Notes under the pieces: model-generated
Seen by the model: the letters and a program-made list of their open reading frames with translations, nothing else
Told to the model about the DNA's origin: nothing
The model's database searches: none
NCBI RefSeq assembly: GCF_031119625.1
Contig: NZ_JAVHZV010000004.1
Span: 42,896-106,895, forward strand
Length of the DNA stretch: 64,000 bases
From: Pseudomonas sp. G34
Lineage (GTDB): Bacteria; Pseudomonadota; Gammaproteobacteria; Pseudomonadales; Pseudomonadaceae
Direction: 5' to 3'
Shown: piece by piece, positions 45,289 through 56,669 of the stretch
How the letters are laid out: each line of letters starts with the position of its first letter
Position numbering within the stretch: the first letter of the stretch is position 1
Position numbers and translations under genes: made by a program

Positions 45289-46851
45289 ATGCCTACAAAT
45301 AGCCGCAAGCGGCTGAATGCCGGAGTCTTTATCCCCGCCTTCAGCATCATTCTGCTCGCCGTAGTCGTCGGCTTGGTCGACAACGCGGCACTGGTCAGCG
45401 TGGCCAAGAAGCTCTTCTATTTCTCGCTGTCCGACTTCGCCTGGCTGTACCAGCTGCTGGCGTTCTCGGCGCTGGCGGTGACCGCTTACATCTTCTGTTC
45501 CAAGGCCGGTGATATTCGCCTCGGCGGGGTGCATGCCAAGCCGGCGTTTTCCATGGCCTCGACCTTCGCCATGGCGCTGACGGGCGGGATCGCCACAGGC
45601 GTGGTCACCTATTCGGTGAACGAGCCGATCATCTACCTGGGCAATGTCTACGGCGAAATCGGCAACCAATCCTTCGCCGCCGGCAGTGCCGAGGCGGCGA
45701 TCTTCGCCCTGGCGCGCAGCTTCCACAACTGGAGCTTTATCCCCTACGCCATGTATTCGGTGGCGGGCCTGATGATCGGTTACATGCACTACAACCGCCA
45801 ACAGGCGTTCTCCATCGCCTCGGCCCTGGCGCCGGTGATCGGCCGGCATGGCGAGCGGCCGTGGGTCAAGTCGCTGATCAACGTGGTGGCGGTGCTGGCC
45901 ATCGCCCTCGGCCTGGCTTCCTCGCTGGGCGCCGGGCTGGCGCTGATCGGCTCGGGCATCGAAGCGCAGTACGGCATCCGCTCGACGCCGGTGACCTGGC
46001 TGGTGCTGACCCTGATCATCTCCGTGGTGTTTATCGCCTCCGCCCTGTCGGGGCTCAAACGCGGCATTCAGTTTCTTTCCTCGGTCAACGCCTACATCTT
46101 CTACGCCTTCGTGATCGTGTTGCTGATCATCGGCCCGATCAGCTACATCTTCAGCCTGTCGACCACCGCCTTCGGTTACTGGCTGAACAACTTCTTCCTC
46201 TGGTCGTTCGACACCAAGGAGTCCGGCGGCGAGGCCCTGGTGACCTGGTGGACGATGTACGACTGGTCGATCTGGATCGCCTACGCGCCGCTGATGGGGT
46301 TGTTCCTGGCGCGTATTTCCTACGGGCGCACCCTGCGCGAGTTCTTGATCATCAACTGGGTGCTGCCGTCGGTATTCGGCATCGTCTGGTTCGCCATCTG
46401 GGGTGGCTCGGCAATCAAATGGCAGATGGACGGCACCCTGGACCTGGTGCGTATCGTCACCGAGAACGGCGCGGTCTCGGGGCTCTGGGGCTTCCTGCAG
46501 AACCTGCCGCTGGCCGTGATTCTGGTGCCACTGGCGATCCTTACCCTGATCATTTCCTTCGCCACCGCCGCGGATTCCATGACCTCGACCATCGCCTCGA
46601 TCTGCACCCACGACATCCGTGCCGATGAAGAGTCGCCGAAGCGGCAGAAGGTCATCTGGGGCGTTTCCATCGCCGCCATTGCCTACATCATGGTGGCCTT
46701 CGGTGGCGGCGCCCAGGGCGTCGATGGCATCAAGTACCTGGCGGCGGCGGGTGGCTTTACCGTGCTGTTCGTATTCATTCTGATTGTCGCCTCGGCGGCC
46801 CGGGTATTTATCTTCAGCAAGAGCGAGCCGACGGGTGCGCCTCATGAGTAA
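45289..46851 (+). CDS. BCCT family transporter (quaternary-ammonium compound carrier)
   Basis: A 520-residue, 12-segment carrier. The family signature is in segment 8: WWTMYDWSIWIAYAPLMGLF followed by LARISYGRTLREF; the first half has GIATGVVTYSVNEPI. BCCT proteins import betaine, choline, carnitine and similar trimethylated compounds. GTG 45283 is also possible, but ATG 45289 is better spaced from AGAGGG. The stop overlaps the hutH1 start by 8 bp. A BCCT carrier inside a histidine operon points to a histidine-derived betaine (hercynine or ergothioneine) as cargo; this is inference. Confidence 0.88.
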   Translation: MPTNSRKRLNAGVFIPAFSIILLAVVVGLVDNAALVSVAKKLFYFSLSDFAWLYQLLAFSALAVTAYIFCSKAGDIRLGGVHAKPAFSMASTFAMALTGGIATGVVTYSVNEPIIYLGNVYGEIGNQSFAAGSAEAAIFALARSFHNWSFIPYAMYSVAGLMIGYMHYNRQQAFSIASALAPVIGRHGERPWVKSLINVVAVLAIALGLASSLGAGLALIGSGIEAQYGIRSTPVTWLVLTLIISVVFIASALSGLKRGIQFLSSVNAYIFYAFVIVLLIIGPISYIFSLSTTAFGYWLNNFFLWSFDTKESGGEALVTWWTMYDWSIWIAYAPLMGLFLARISYGRTLREFLIINWVLPSVFGIVWFAIWGGSAIKWQMDGTLDLVRIVTENGAVSGLWGFLQNLPLAVILVPLAILTLIISFATAADSMTSTIASICTHDIRADEESPKRQKVIWGVSIAAIAYIMVAFGGGAQGVDGIKYLAAAGGFTVLFVFILIVASAARVFIFSKSEPTGAPHE

Positions 46852-48427
46852 CGCGGTCGAGGTAGTGCGGATTGGTGACGGCCCCATCGCCTGGCAGGAC
46901 GTGGTCGCGGTGGCCCGTGATCGCCGCCCGCTGCAGTTGTCGGTGCAGGCCTGGGCGCGTATCCAAGAGGCCCGTGCGGCGATCCTCGCCATTACCGGTT
47001 CAAGCCAGGCGCATTACGGCATCAATACCGGCCTGGGCGCGCTGTGCCATGTGGTGCTGGCGCCGAGCGAGCTGCAGAAACTGTCCCGCCACACCCTGAT
47101 GAGCCATGCCTGCGGCATCGGTGCGCCGCTGCGTGCCGAGCAGGTGCGGGCGATCATCTGCTGCGCGGTGGTCAATTACAGCCATGGCTATTCGGGCATC
47201 AGCCCACAGGTGGTGGAAGGGCTGGTTAGCCTGCTCAACCACGATATCGTGCCGGTGGTGCCGGCCCAGGGTTCGGTCGGCTACCTCTCGCATATGGCGC
47301 ATATCGGCCTGGCCTTGTTGGGGCACGGTGAGGTCGAGTTTCGCGGCCAGCGGGTTACTGCTCAGGCAGCGCTTGAGGCCGTGGGCATGGCCTGCGTCGA
47401 ACTGGGCGCGAAGGATGGCTTGTGCCTGGTCAACGGCACGCCGGCAATGACCGGGCTGGCCTGCCTGACCCTGGCGGACGCCACGGCGCTGGCCGACTGG
47501 GCCGATATCATCGCGGCCATGAGTTTCGAGGCCCTCGGCGGGCAGCTGGACGCCATCAGCGTGGCGGCGATGCAGCGCAAAGCGCACCTGGGCATGCAGC
47601 AAAGCGCGAGCAATCTGCGCCAGCTGTTGCAGGGCAGCCGGGTGATCGAACGCTGCCAGGGCGAGCATCTGCAGGATGCCCTGAGCGTGCGTTCGATCCC
47701 CCAGGTGCAGGGTGCCTGCCGCGATCAGCTGCAGCACGCTGCCAAACAGATCGTCGGCGAACTCAATTCGGCCACCGACAACCCGCTGGTGGTCAAGGAC
47801 AACGGCGCCTATCGGGTGATTTCCCAGGCCAACCCCCATGGCGAATCGGTGGCGATGGCCTGCGACCTGCTGGCGATCGCCGTCTGCGAGTGGAGCAGTA
47901 TTTCCGAGCGGCGCAGCTTCCGCCTGGTCACCCCGCAGGCGAACCAGTTGCCGCCGTTTCTGACCCACGGCAGCGGTGTGAAGTCGGGGATGATGATCGT
48001 CCAATACAGCGCGGCGTCACTGGTCGCGGACAACAAGCGCCTGGCCCTGCCGGCGGTTACCGACAACTTCCTCACCTCCGGGCTGCAGGAAGACCATCTC
48101 AGCCTGGGCGAAAGCGCGGCCCTGAAGCTGGACAAGGCCCTGGATAATGCCTTGCATGTGCTGGCCATCGAGTACCTGCTCGCCAGCCAGGCCTTCGACT
48201 TTATCGAGGATCGCCCCTTTGGCCAGGGCACCGGGCGTGCCTGGCAGCTCCTGCGCGAGCGGGTGGCCTTCTACGAGGAAGAGCACCCGCTGCATCTCGA
48301 TGTACGCGCCACCTACGAGGTGCTGCGCAATCAAACCAACCTGGAAGCGCTGCGTGAGTGGCTTCCCCGTTCGAATCCCGAGGCTACCCCATCATGTCCG
48401 CTATCGAAGTTACACCTGGCCAGTTGA
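46844..48427 (+). CDS. HutH-like aromatic lyase lacking the MIO triplet
   Basis: A 527-residue member of the histidine/phenylalanine ammonia-lyase family. It keeps [11 protein letters not shown] (Y58), [12 protein letters not shown] (H88), VNGTPAMTG, the Arg of [15 protein letters not shown] and the Glu of LQEDHLSLG. But the Ala-Ser-Gly that cyclises to the MIO cofactor is exactly missing: after GSVG (143-146) comes YLSHMAHIG, where HutH2 reads [12 protein letters not shown]. The Tyr of the YSLRC motif is Leu. It cannot work as a normal ammonia lyase. MIO-less homologues such as ergothionase eliminate trimethylamine from histidine betaines, which fits the overlapping BCCT gene. The frame is intact, so it is not a decayed gene. 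It overlaps hutH2 by 34 bp. Confidence 0.88.
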   Translation: MSNAVEVVRIGDGPIAWQDVVAVARDRRPLQLSVQAWARIQEARAAILAITGSSQAHYGINTGLGALCHVVLAPSELQKLSRHTLMSHACGIGAPLRAEQVRAIICCAVVNYSHGYSGISPQVVEGLVSLLNHDIVPVVPAQGSVGYLSHMAHIGLALLGHGEVEFRGQRVTAQAALEAVGMACVELGAKDGLCLVNGTPAMTGLACLTLADATALADWADIIAAMSFEALGGQLDAISVAAMQRKAHLGMQQSASNLRQLLQGSRVIERCQGEHLQDALSVRSIPQVQGACRDQLQHAAKQIVGELNSATDNPLVVKDNGAYRVISQANPHGESVAMACDLLAIAVCEWSSISERRSFRLVTPQANQLPPFLTHGSGVKSGMMIVQYSAASLVADNKRLALPAVTDNFLTSGLQEDHLSLGESAALKLDKALDNALHVLAIEYLLASQAFDFIEDRPFGQGTGRAWQLLRERVAFYEEEHPLHLDVRATYEVLRNQTNLEALREWLPRSNPEATPSCPLSKLHLAS

Positions 48428-49929
48428 CCCTGGCCCAACTGCGCGCCGCCTACCAGGCACCGCTGCGCGTGAGCCTGGCAGCGTCGGCTTATCCGGCCAT
48501 CGACGCCAGTGTTGCCTGCGTCAACGGCATCATTGCCGAGGGCCGCACTGCCTACGGCATCAACACCGGTTTCGGCCTGCTGGCCTCGACCCGCATCGCC
48601 AATGCCGACCTGGAAAAGCTGCAGCGCTCGCTGGTGCTGTCCCATGCCGCCGGCATCGGCGAGCCGCTGGATGACGCCATGGTGCGGCTGATCATGCTGC
48701 TCAAGGTCAACAGCCTGGCGCGTGGCTTCTCCGGCATCCGCCGCGAGGTGATCGAGGCGCTGATCGCCCTGGTCAATGCCGAGGTCTATCCGCATATTCC
48801 ACTCAAAGGCTCGGTCGGTGCCTCCGGCGACCTGGCGCCGCTGGCGCATATGTCGCTGGTGCTGCTCGGTGAAAGCCAGGCGCGTTATCGCGGTGAGTGG
48901 CTGCCGGCCAGCGAGGCGCTGGCCATCGCCGGCGTGCAGCCGATGACCCTGGCCGCCAAGGAGGGCCTGGCCCTGCTCAACGGCACCCAGGTATCCACCG
49001 CCTACGCCCTGCGCGGGCTGTTCGAGGCCGAAGACCTGTACGCCGCGGCCAGCGTCTGCGGCGCGCTCAGTGTCGAGGCACTGCTGGGTTCGCGCTCGCC
49101 CTTCGATGCGCGCATTCATGCCGCCCGTGGCCAGCGCGGGCAGATCGACGCGGCGGCGGCGTTCCGTCACCTGCTCGGCGACAGCAGCGAGATCGGCCGC
49201 TCCCACGCCGCCTGCGACAAGGTGCAGGACCCGTACTCGCTGCGCTGCCAGCCGCAGGTCATGGGCGCCTGCCTGACCCAGTTGCGCCAGGCCGCCGAGG
49301 TGCTCGGCGTGGAAGCCAACGCGGTGTCGGACAACCCGCTGGTGTTCGCCGCCGAAGGCGAGGTGATTTCCGGTGGCAACTTCCACGCCGAGCCGGTGGC
49401 CATGGCCGCCGACAATATCGCCCTGGCCATCGCCGAGATCGGCGCGCTGTCCGAGCGGCGCATCTCGCTGATGATGGACAAGCACATGTCGCAGTTGCCG
49501 CCGTTCCTGGTGGCCAATGGCGGGGTCAACTCCGGTTTCATGATCGCCCAGGTCACCGCTGCGGCACTGGCCAGCGAGAACAAGGCACTGGCTCATCCGC
49601 ACAGCGTCGACAGCCTGCCGACGTCGGCCAACCAGGAAGACCACGTGTCCATGGCTCCGGCCGCCGGCAAGCGCCTGTGGGACATGGCCGCCAACACCCG
49701 TGGCGTGCTGGCCGTGGAATGGCTCGGCGCCTGCCAGGGCCTGGACTTCCGCGAAGGGCTGAAGAGCACCCCGGCGCTGGAACAGGCCCGTCAGACGCTG
49801 CGTGCCAAGGTGCCGTACTACGTCGAGGATCGCTTCTTCGCCCCGGACATCGCCGCCGCCGACGAGCTGCTGGCCGAGCGTGTGCTGACGCCGCTGCTGC
49901 CGGCCGGCATGCTGCCTTCGGTAGGCTGA
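48394..49929 (+). CDS. hutH: Histidine ammonia-lyase
   Basis: A 511-residue enzyme that removes ammonia from L-histidine to give urocanate. All key residues are present: Y54 ([10 protein letters not shown]), H84 (LSHAAGIG), MIO-forming A143-S144-G145 in [35 protein letters not shown] and NQEDHVSM. Length is nearly that of the P. putida enzyme. The start at 48394 (MSAIEVTPG) lies inside the end of the preceding gene; an upstream ATG at 48358 adds unconserved residues. Confidence 0.96.
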   Translation: MSAIEVTPGQLTLAQLRAAYQAPLRVSLAASAYPAIDASVACVNGIIAEGRTAYGINTGFGLLASTRIANADLEKLQRSLVLSHAAGIGEPLDDAMVRLIMLLKVNSLARGFSGIRREVIEALIALVNAEVYPHIPLKGSVGASGDLAPLAHMSLVLLGESQARYRGEWLPASEALAIAGVQPMTLAAKEGLALLNGTQVSTAYALRGLFEAEDLYAAASVCGALSVEALLGSRSPFDARIHAARGQRGQIDAAAAFRHLLGDSSEIGRSHAACDKVQDPYSLRCQPQVMGACLTQLRQAAEVLGVEANAVSDNPLVFAAEGEVISGGNFHAEPVAMAADNIALAIAEIGALSERRISLMMDKHMSQLPPFLVANGGVNSGFMIAQVTAAALASENKALAHPHSVDSLPTSANQEDHVSMAPAAGKRLWDMAANTRGVLAVEWLGACQGLDFREGLKSTPALEQARQTLRAKVPYYVEDRFFAPDIAAADELLAERVLTPLLPAGMLPSVG

Positions 49930-50046
49930 GCATTGCCTGGCGCACCGTTCGCTGGCGCTGCTGAGTCCGCGCGGCCGCTCTGGCAAGTGGGAGCGCGGCG
50001 CAAGCTCCGCTATCATCCGCGCACCCGGCCTTGCCAAGGAGCTTTC

Positions 50047-50754
50047 GTGACCACCACCCCGCGCTACAAAGCCATCGAGGCATTCCTGCTGGAGCGCATC
50101 CAGGGCGGCGCGTTTCCGGTCAATCACCAGATCCCGCCCGAGGAGCAGCTGGCGCGGGATTTCTCGGTCAGCCGCATGACCGCCAACAAGGCCATCAACA
50201 ACCTGGTGCAGCAGGGCTACCTGATCCGCCAGGCCGGCCTCGGCACCTTCGTCACCGACCGCAAATCCGAGTCCTCATTGCACGAGGTGATGAATATCGC
50301 CGCCGAGGTGCGTGCCCGAGGTCATGCCTATTCCAACCGCATCCTGCGCAGCGAAGCGCTGGCCGCCGATGACGAGGTGGCGCTGCGCCTGGGCCTGCGC
50401 ATCGGCGCCGAGGTGTTCCACAGCATCCTCGTGCACCTGGAGGATGGCGTGCCGATCCAGCTCGAGGATCGCTTCGTCAACCCGCGCTGGGTGCCCCATT
50501 ACCTGAGCAGCGACTTCTCCAAACAGACGCCCAACGAGGTGCTGGTCGCCAGCTGCCCGATCAGCGACGTGGAGCATGTGGTCGAGGCCGTGCACGCCGA
50601 TCCCCGTACCGCCGAATGGCTGGATATACCGGCGGGCGCCGCCTGCCTGTCGATGATCCGCCGCACCTGGTCGGGCGAGCACCTGATCAGCTATGTGCGC
50701 CTGCTTCACCCGGGCGAACGCTACAAGCTGCGCTCGAGCACCAAGCACCGCTGA
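50047..50754 (+). CDS. hutC: Histidine utilisation repressor
   Basis: A 235-residue GntR/HutC regulator: winged helix-turn-helix (HQIPPEEQLARDFSVSRMTA then NKAINNLVQQGYL) and a UTRA effector domain with RLLHPGERYKL at the end. It starts with GTG after AAGGAG. It is the last gene of the operon; the TGTATATACA sites before hutI are its expected targets and urocanate its expected ligand. Its stop abuts the stop of the convergent LysR gene (TGATCA). Confidence 0.93.
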   Translation: MTTTPRYKAIEAFLLERIQGGAFPVNHQIPPEEQLARDFSVSRMTANKAINNLVQQGYLIRQAGLGTFVTDRKSESSLHEVMNIAAEVRARGHAYSNRILRSEALAADDEVALRLGLRIGAEVFHSILVHLEDGVPIQLEDRFVNPRWVPHYLSSDFSKQTPNEVLVASCPISDVEHVVEAVHADPRTAEWLDIPAGAACLSMIRRTWSGEHLISYVRLLHPGERYKLRSSTKHR

Positions 50755-51609
50755 TCACAGCCGGAAGTGCTGATGAATGGCCTGGGCCAGTAGCGCCAGG
50801 GCTTCGTCATGCTGCGCCTGGGCCGAGCGCAGGAACATCACCTCATGCTCGGCGGCTTCGGGTAGCGCCTCGACGATGCGCATGGCACTGCTGATCTTCG
50901 CGCGATCCATCAGGGTGATCGCCAGCCCCGATTCGACGCAGGCCCTGATGGCCTGGCTGGACGGGCTTTCCAGCACCACCCGCCAGCTGTAACCCGCCGT
51001 TTTCAGCGACTCCAGCATCAGGCTGCGGTATGGGCAGTCGGCCGCGTGGATGGCCAGCGGGATGATGCCCTTTGCAGGCTGCGGATGGGACGCCGCCGCG
51101 ACCCACACCGGCGTGGTGGCAACCAGCACCTGGGCCCTGGGCTCGCGCTGCTGCAGCGGCAGGGTGAGCACCGCGCCATGCAGCTTGCCGGCCTGCACCT
51201 GCTCGCGCAGCGTGTAGCTGGGGGCGGTCTTCACCTCCAGCACCACGTTGGGCCAGGCCGCGGCGAAGATCGGCAGGATGTCGCGGATCACGTGGGCGGC
51301 GTACTCGTCGGGTATCCCCAGGCGGATGCGCCCGGCCAGCCGCGGGCCGTGCAGCTCGGCAAGCACGCGGTCGTGGGTGCTGAGCAGTTCGCTGGTCGAG
51401 CGCAGCAGCCGCTTGCCAAGGGCCGTCAGGCTTACCGACTGGTTGTCACGGTCGAACAGCCGGCCACCGGCAACTGCTTCCAGACGCTGGATATGCACGC
51501 TGATCGCCGCCGGGCTCTTGTGCAGTTGCTCGGCTGCGGCCTTGAAGCGCCCGCTGCGCGCCACCGCGTGAAAGGTGCGGAGCAGTTCGATATCGAGTAC
51601 GGCGCTCAT
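50755..51609 (-). CDS. LysR family transcriptional regulator
   Basis: A 284-residue regulator with the N-terminal helix-turn-helix LLRTFHAVARSGRFKAAAEQ then LHKSPAAISVHIQRLE, followed by a substrate-binding domain (IRLGIPDEYAAHVIRDILPI). It is divergent from the EamA transporter gene (98 bp apart), which it probably controls. Confidence 0.88.
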   Translation of the reverse strand: MSAVLDIELLRTFHAVARSGRFKAAAEQLHKSPAAISVHIQRLEAVAGGRLFDRDNQSVSLTALGKRLLRSTSELLSTHDRVLAELHGPRLAGRIRLGIPDEYAAHVIRDILPIFAAAWPNVVLEVKTAPSYTLREQVQAGKLHGAVLTLPLQQREPRAQVLVATTPVWVAAASHPQPAKGIIPLAIHAADCPYRSLMLESLKTAGYSWRVVLESPSSQAIRACVESGLAITLMDRAKISSAMRIVEALPEAAEHEVMFLRSAQAQHDEALALLAQAIHQHFRL

Positions 51610-51707
51610 TGTTCAATAATTCCGAACGACTGATTAAATACATTTTGATTTATTAGATTAGCCCGCTTTCGTAGCCTGCACCTACACCCTTTATCCGGTC
51701 ATCTGCC

Positions 51708-52673
51708 ATGTCCGTTCAGCAGGCTGCTCGTCTCTGGCCCGTCGCCATTCCCTTGCTGGTTCTCGAAGCCGCCCTGGTGGTGGTCTGGAGCTCGGGCTTT
51801 ATCGGCGCGCGCTTCTCCATCGATCACGCGCCAGCGATGCTGGTGGTGTTCTGGCGCAGCCTGCTGTTCGTGTTGCTGCTGGCGCCCTGGGCATTGCCGC
51901 GCCTGCGTCACGCCTCGCCGGCCACCCTGCTGCGCCACGCCGGTATCGGCTTGCTGGCGATGGGCGGCTACCTGGCCGGCGTGGTTCAGGGCATCGCCCT
52001 GGGTGTGCCCGCCGGGCTTGCCGCCTTGCTGGCCGACCTGCTGCCCATCGGCGTCGCCCTGCTCGCCGTGCTGCTGTTCCAGGAGCGCCTGGGATGGCGT
52101 ACCTGGCTCGGCCTGCTGGTCGGCCTGGCAGGCGTGCTGCTGGCCACTTCGGACGCCCTGGCCTGGGGCGATGCGCCGCTGTGGGTCTACGGTTTGCCGC
52201 TGCTGGGCATGCTGTCGCTGGCGGTCGCCACCCTGTGGCAGAAACGCACCAGGGCCACGGCCTCGCTCGACCTGCTCGGCAACCTGTGGCTGCAGTGCGG
52301 CATCTGCTGCGTGCCGTTCGCGCTACTGGCCGTGATGGAGGGCAGCCTGCAACCGGTGCCGTCCGGCGGCTTCGCCCTGAGCGTGCTGTGGACGAGCGTC
52401 TCCACCATCGGCGGCTACGGCTTGTACTGGCTGTGCCTGAAGCGCTCGACGCCGACCCGGGTGGCCAGCGTGCTGTATTTGAGCCCGGCGCTGACCCTGC
52501 TGTGGGCCTGGGCGATGTTCGGCGAACCGCTGTCCTGGCTGATGGGCCTGGGCACGGTCATTTCCGGATTGGGCATCTGGCTGGTGGTGCGCAATCAACC
52601 CCAGCGGTGCGATGACGGGCCCGCCTCAGCGGCCCCGCCATCGCCATCGCTCAAAGCAGCTTGTCGAGGGTGA
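51708..52673 (+). CDS. EamA/DMT family transporter
   Basis: A 321-residue protein with ten membrane segments in two EamA repeats (VVWSSGFIGARFSID... and WTSVSTIGGYGLYWLCLK with the final FGEPLSWLMGLGTVISGLGI). Such carriers export amino acids or metabolites. The 3' end overlaps the end of the convergent oxidoreductase gene by 23 bp. Confidence 0.87.
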   Translation: MSVQQAARLWPVAIPLLVLEAALVVVWSSGFIGARFSIDHAPAMLVVFWRSLLFVLLLAPWALPRLRHASPATLLRHAGIGLLAMGGYLAGVVQGIALGVPAGLAALLADLLPIGVALLAVLLFQERLGWRTWLGLLVGLAGVLLATSDALAWGDAPLWVYGLPLLGMLSLAVATLWQKRTRATASLDLLGNLWLQCGICCVPFALLAVMEGSLQPVPSGGFALSVLWTSVSTIGGYGLYWLCLKRSTPTRVASVLYLSPALTLLWAWAMFGEPLSWLMGLGTVISGLGIWLVVRNQPQRCDDGPASAAPPSPSLKAACRG

Positions 52674-54842
52674 TCGGCAACTGGCGAATGCGCTTGCCGG
52701 TAGCGTGATAGACCGCATTGGCGACCGCCGCCGCGACGCCGACGATACCGATCTCGCCGACACCCTTGGAGCCCAGCGGGTTGATGATGCTGTCGTTCTC
52801 CTCGACGAAGATCACCTCGATATCGCCGATGTCGGCCTGCACCGGCAGGTGGTAGTCGGCCAGGTTGTGGTTCATGCAGCGGCCCAGGCCATGGTCGATC
52901 ATCGCCTCCTCGTGCAAGGCCATGCCGATGCCCCACACCACGCCGCCGAGAATCTGGCTGCGCGCGGTTTTCGGGTTGATCACCCGGCCGGCAGCGATGG
53001 CACTGACCACCCGGGTGACCCTTACCGTACCCAGGGCTTCGTCCACCTGCACCTCGACGAACACCGCCGAGTGGCTGGCGCTGGCGTAGCGCTCGCGCTG
53101 TTTGCCCGGCTGCGCCTGCACCTCGACCTCGAGGCTGCCGTGGCGAGCCAGCAGCGCCTTCAGCTCGACTGCGCGATTGGCATCCTCACCCTGCTGCACA
53201 CGGCCCGCCGTGAAGCGCAGCGCGGCGCCATCGTCGAACGGTGCCTCGGGCCATTGCCGCGCGGCCTCGCAGAGCTTGTCGGCCAGGGCCAGGCAAGCCT
53301 CGCGCACCGCACTGCCCACCGACGATACGGTGAACGAGCCACCCTGCAGCGGCGCCTGGGGCAGGCTGGAATCGCCAAGGCGGAACTCCACCTGGGACGG
53401 CTCCAGCCCCAGCACGTTGGCGGCGATCTGGGTCATCACCGTGGCGGTACCCGGGCCGATGTCACAGGTGGCGCTGGCGACGATCAGACGGCCATCGGCG
53501 GTGAAGCTGGCACGGGCGCTGGCCGGCATCTGCATGGCTTCCCACACGCCGGTAGCCATGCCGTAGCCGATCAGCTGGTCGCCCTCGCGCATGCTGCGCG
53601 GCTGCGGGCTGCGCTTGCTCCAACCGAAGGCATCGGCACCCTGCTGGTAGCAGGCGCGCAGCTCCTTGCTGGAATAGGGTTTGCCTTCGTTCTGGTTGGC
53701 TTCGGCGTAGTTGGTCAGGCGCAGTTGCACCGGGTCTACCCCTGCTGCCCAGGCCAGTTCGTCCATTGCCGACTCCAACGCGTAAACGCCGGTAGCAGCG
53801 CCCGGCGCGCGCATGTCCAGCGGTGTGTAGACGTCCAGCGGCGCCAGCCGATAGGCCAGGCGCACGTGATCGCAGTGGTAGAGCATTCCCGACCACTCGG
53901 CGACGTGCTCGGTGAAGTCTTCGAAGCGCGAGGTCTGGGCGATCACCTCGTGCACCAGGCCCTGCAACTTGCCGTTTTCATCGGCGCCGAGTTGCAGGTG
54001 CTGCACCGCCCGCGGCCGATAGCCGAAGGTGAACATCTGCTGGCGGGTCAGGGTCACGCGCACCGACTGCTGCAGTTTCAGCGCGGCCATGGCGGCCAGG
54101 GGCAGCTGGTATTGCGGGCGCAGGCCGGAGCCGAAGGCGCCCCCCACGAAGGATGACTTGATGCGCACGCGACCCGGTTCCAGCTTGAGTACGTCGACCA
54201 GGTAACGCTGGCTGTTCTGCGGGCCCTGGGTCTTGTCGTGCACCAGCAGGCTGCCGTCGGCCTGGTAGATCACCGTCGAGGCATGGGGCTCCATGGGGTG
54301 GTGATACTCGCAGGGCAGCTCGTATTCCAGCTCCAGGCGCAGTGGTGCGCCGGCGATCACCGCATCGGCATCGCCACGGGGCGTGGGCAGCTCGGCCGGC
54401 GCGGCATGCGCCTCGCTCAGGGCTTCGCGCAGATCGGTGGCATGGGGCTGCTGCTGATAGTCGATACGCACCAGCGAGCCGGCATGGCGCGCCAGCTCCA
54501 GGGTGTCGGCGACCACCAGGGCCACTGGCTGGCCGCTGTAGCGGATGCGCTCGTTGAACAGCGGGCGGAACGGTGAGCCATCGGCAGCATCGTCATCCTC
54601 GTAGCTCTCGTCGTCCTGCGCCATGGGCGGGCGATTGAGATGGCTGAGCACCAGTTTCACACCGGGCAATGCCAGGGCAGCCGAGGCGTCGATGGCCGTG
54701 ATGCGGCCGCGGGGGATCACGCTGCAGATCACGCTGCCATGCAGCAGGCCATCGGCCGGGTGCTCGGCGGCATAGCGCGCCTGGCCGCTGACCTTCAGCG
54801 GGCCGTCGACGCGGTCCAGGGGTTGGCCGAGGGTTCGCGCAT

Positions 54843-54846
<4 letters not shown>
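52651..54846 (-). CDS. Aldehyde/xanthine oxidoreductase, molybdopterin-binding subunit (PaoC-like)
   Basis: A 731-residue large subunit of the xanthine dehydrogenase family. Marks: VDGPLKVSGQARYAAE at the start, SSFVGGAFGSGLRPQY, DMRAPGAATGVYALESAMDE and SKGVGEIGIVGVAAAVANAV, whose Glu is the catalytic base. It holds the molybdenum cofactor. It overlaps the FAD-subunit gene by 4 bp. Closest in layout to the E. coli PaoABC aldehyde oxidoreductase; no xdhC/paoD-type chaperone is adjacent. Confidence 0.9.
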
Positions 54847-55828
<982 letters not shown>

Positions 55829-55832
<4 letters not shown>

Positions 55833-56338
55833 GGGCGCACCGCCTGTTCGCTCTCGGGCAACGCGTCTTCGATGGCCGCCAGGATGTTGCTGTAGGCGCC
55901 GCAACGGCACAGGTTGCCGCTCATCCGCTCGCGGATATCGGCGGCGTCGCCGACCCGCCCTTCGTTGGCCAGGCCGACCGCCGAACAGATCTGCCCGGGC
56001 GTGCAATAGCCGCACTGAAAGGCGTCGTGTTTGACGAAGGCGCGCTGCATGGGGTGCAGTTCATCACCGTTGGCCAGGCCTTCGATGGTGGTCAGCTCGC
56101 GGCCGTCGAGCATCACTGCCAGGGTCAGGCAGGCGTTGACCCGCCGGCCGTCCACCAGCACCGTGCAGGCGCCGCACTGGCCGTGGTCGCAACCCTTCTT
56201 GGTGCCGACCAGGTCGAGCTGTTCACGAAGCAGGTCGAGGGCCGTGATCCACGGATACACCTCGACTTGTGTGGGGCTGCCGTTCAACGACAGGGAAATC
56301 GTCCGGCGCTCGGCACCGGCTGTAATGGTCTCGCTCAT
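55829..56338 (-). CDS. Oxidoreductase 2Fe-2S subunit (PaoA-like)
   Basis: A 169-residue protein with two 2Fe-2S clusters: a plant-ferredoxin type (KGCDHGQCGACTVLVDGRRV then NAC) and a C-terminal all-helical type (CGYCTPGQ and NLCRCGAY). It is first in the operon. Unlike E. coli PaoA it has no long twin-arginine leader, so the complex should be cytoplasmic. Confidence 0.9.
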
Positions 56339-56535
56339 GGGGCTACCTCGGTTCGCGTGGATGTCTCGTGCATCCGTTCAAAATCTGAGGTGAGGCCCGC
56401 TAAAAACGTTCAGGTTGGATGGCGACCGCAGAGCGGTTCGTTCAAGAACCTGTTCACGATCTTTAGGCGATATTAAGGAGACTGCTTCAAGGCAGGAGCG
56501 GACGGTCGTGCTGCGATTTCAAACCTGTTCATATT

Positions 56536-56595
56536 GGTGGGCTAAAGCCCACCCTACGAGGCTGGCACGATCTGTAGGGTGGGCTTTAGCCCACC
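56536..56595. repeat. REP-type element, perfect 22-bp inverted repeat
   Basis: Arms at 56536-56557 and 56574-56595 are perfect reverse complements separated by 16 bp. Each arm is itself a small palindrome (GGTGGGCTAAAGCCCACC) followed by CTAC or preceded by GTAG. It is the main content of the 331-bp gap 56339-56669. Confidence 0.85.
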
Positions 56596-56669
56596 GCTGC
56601 AAATGGCCGCTTCCGCCACTTTGCAGGCAAAGCGCTAAAGCCGAGCCGAGCCGAAAGATCGAACAGGCG

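Noticed and set aside
46844..48427. First hutH gene as a pseudogene
   Set aside because: The frame is full length, other active-site residues are kept, and it overlaps the genes on both sides in the usual operon manner. Only the cofactor triplet and one Tyr are changed.
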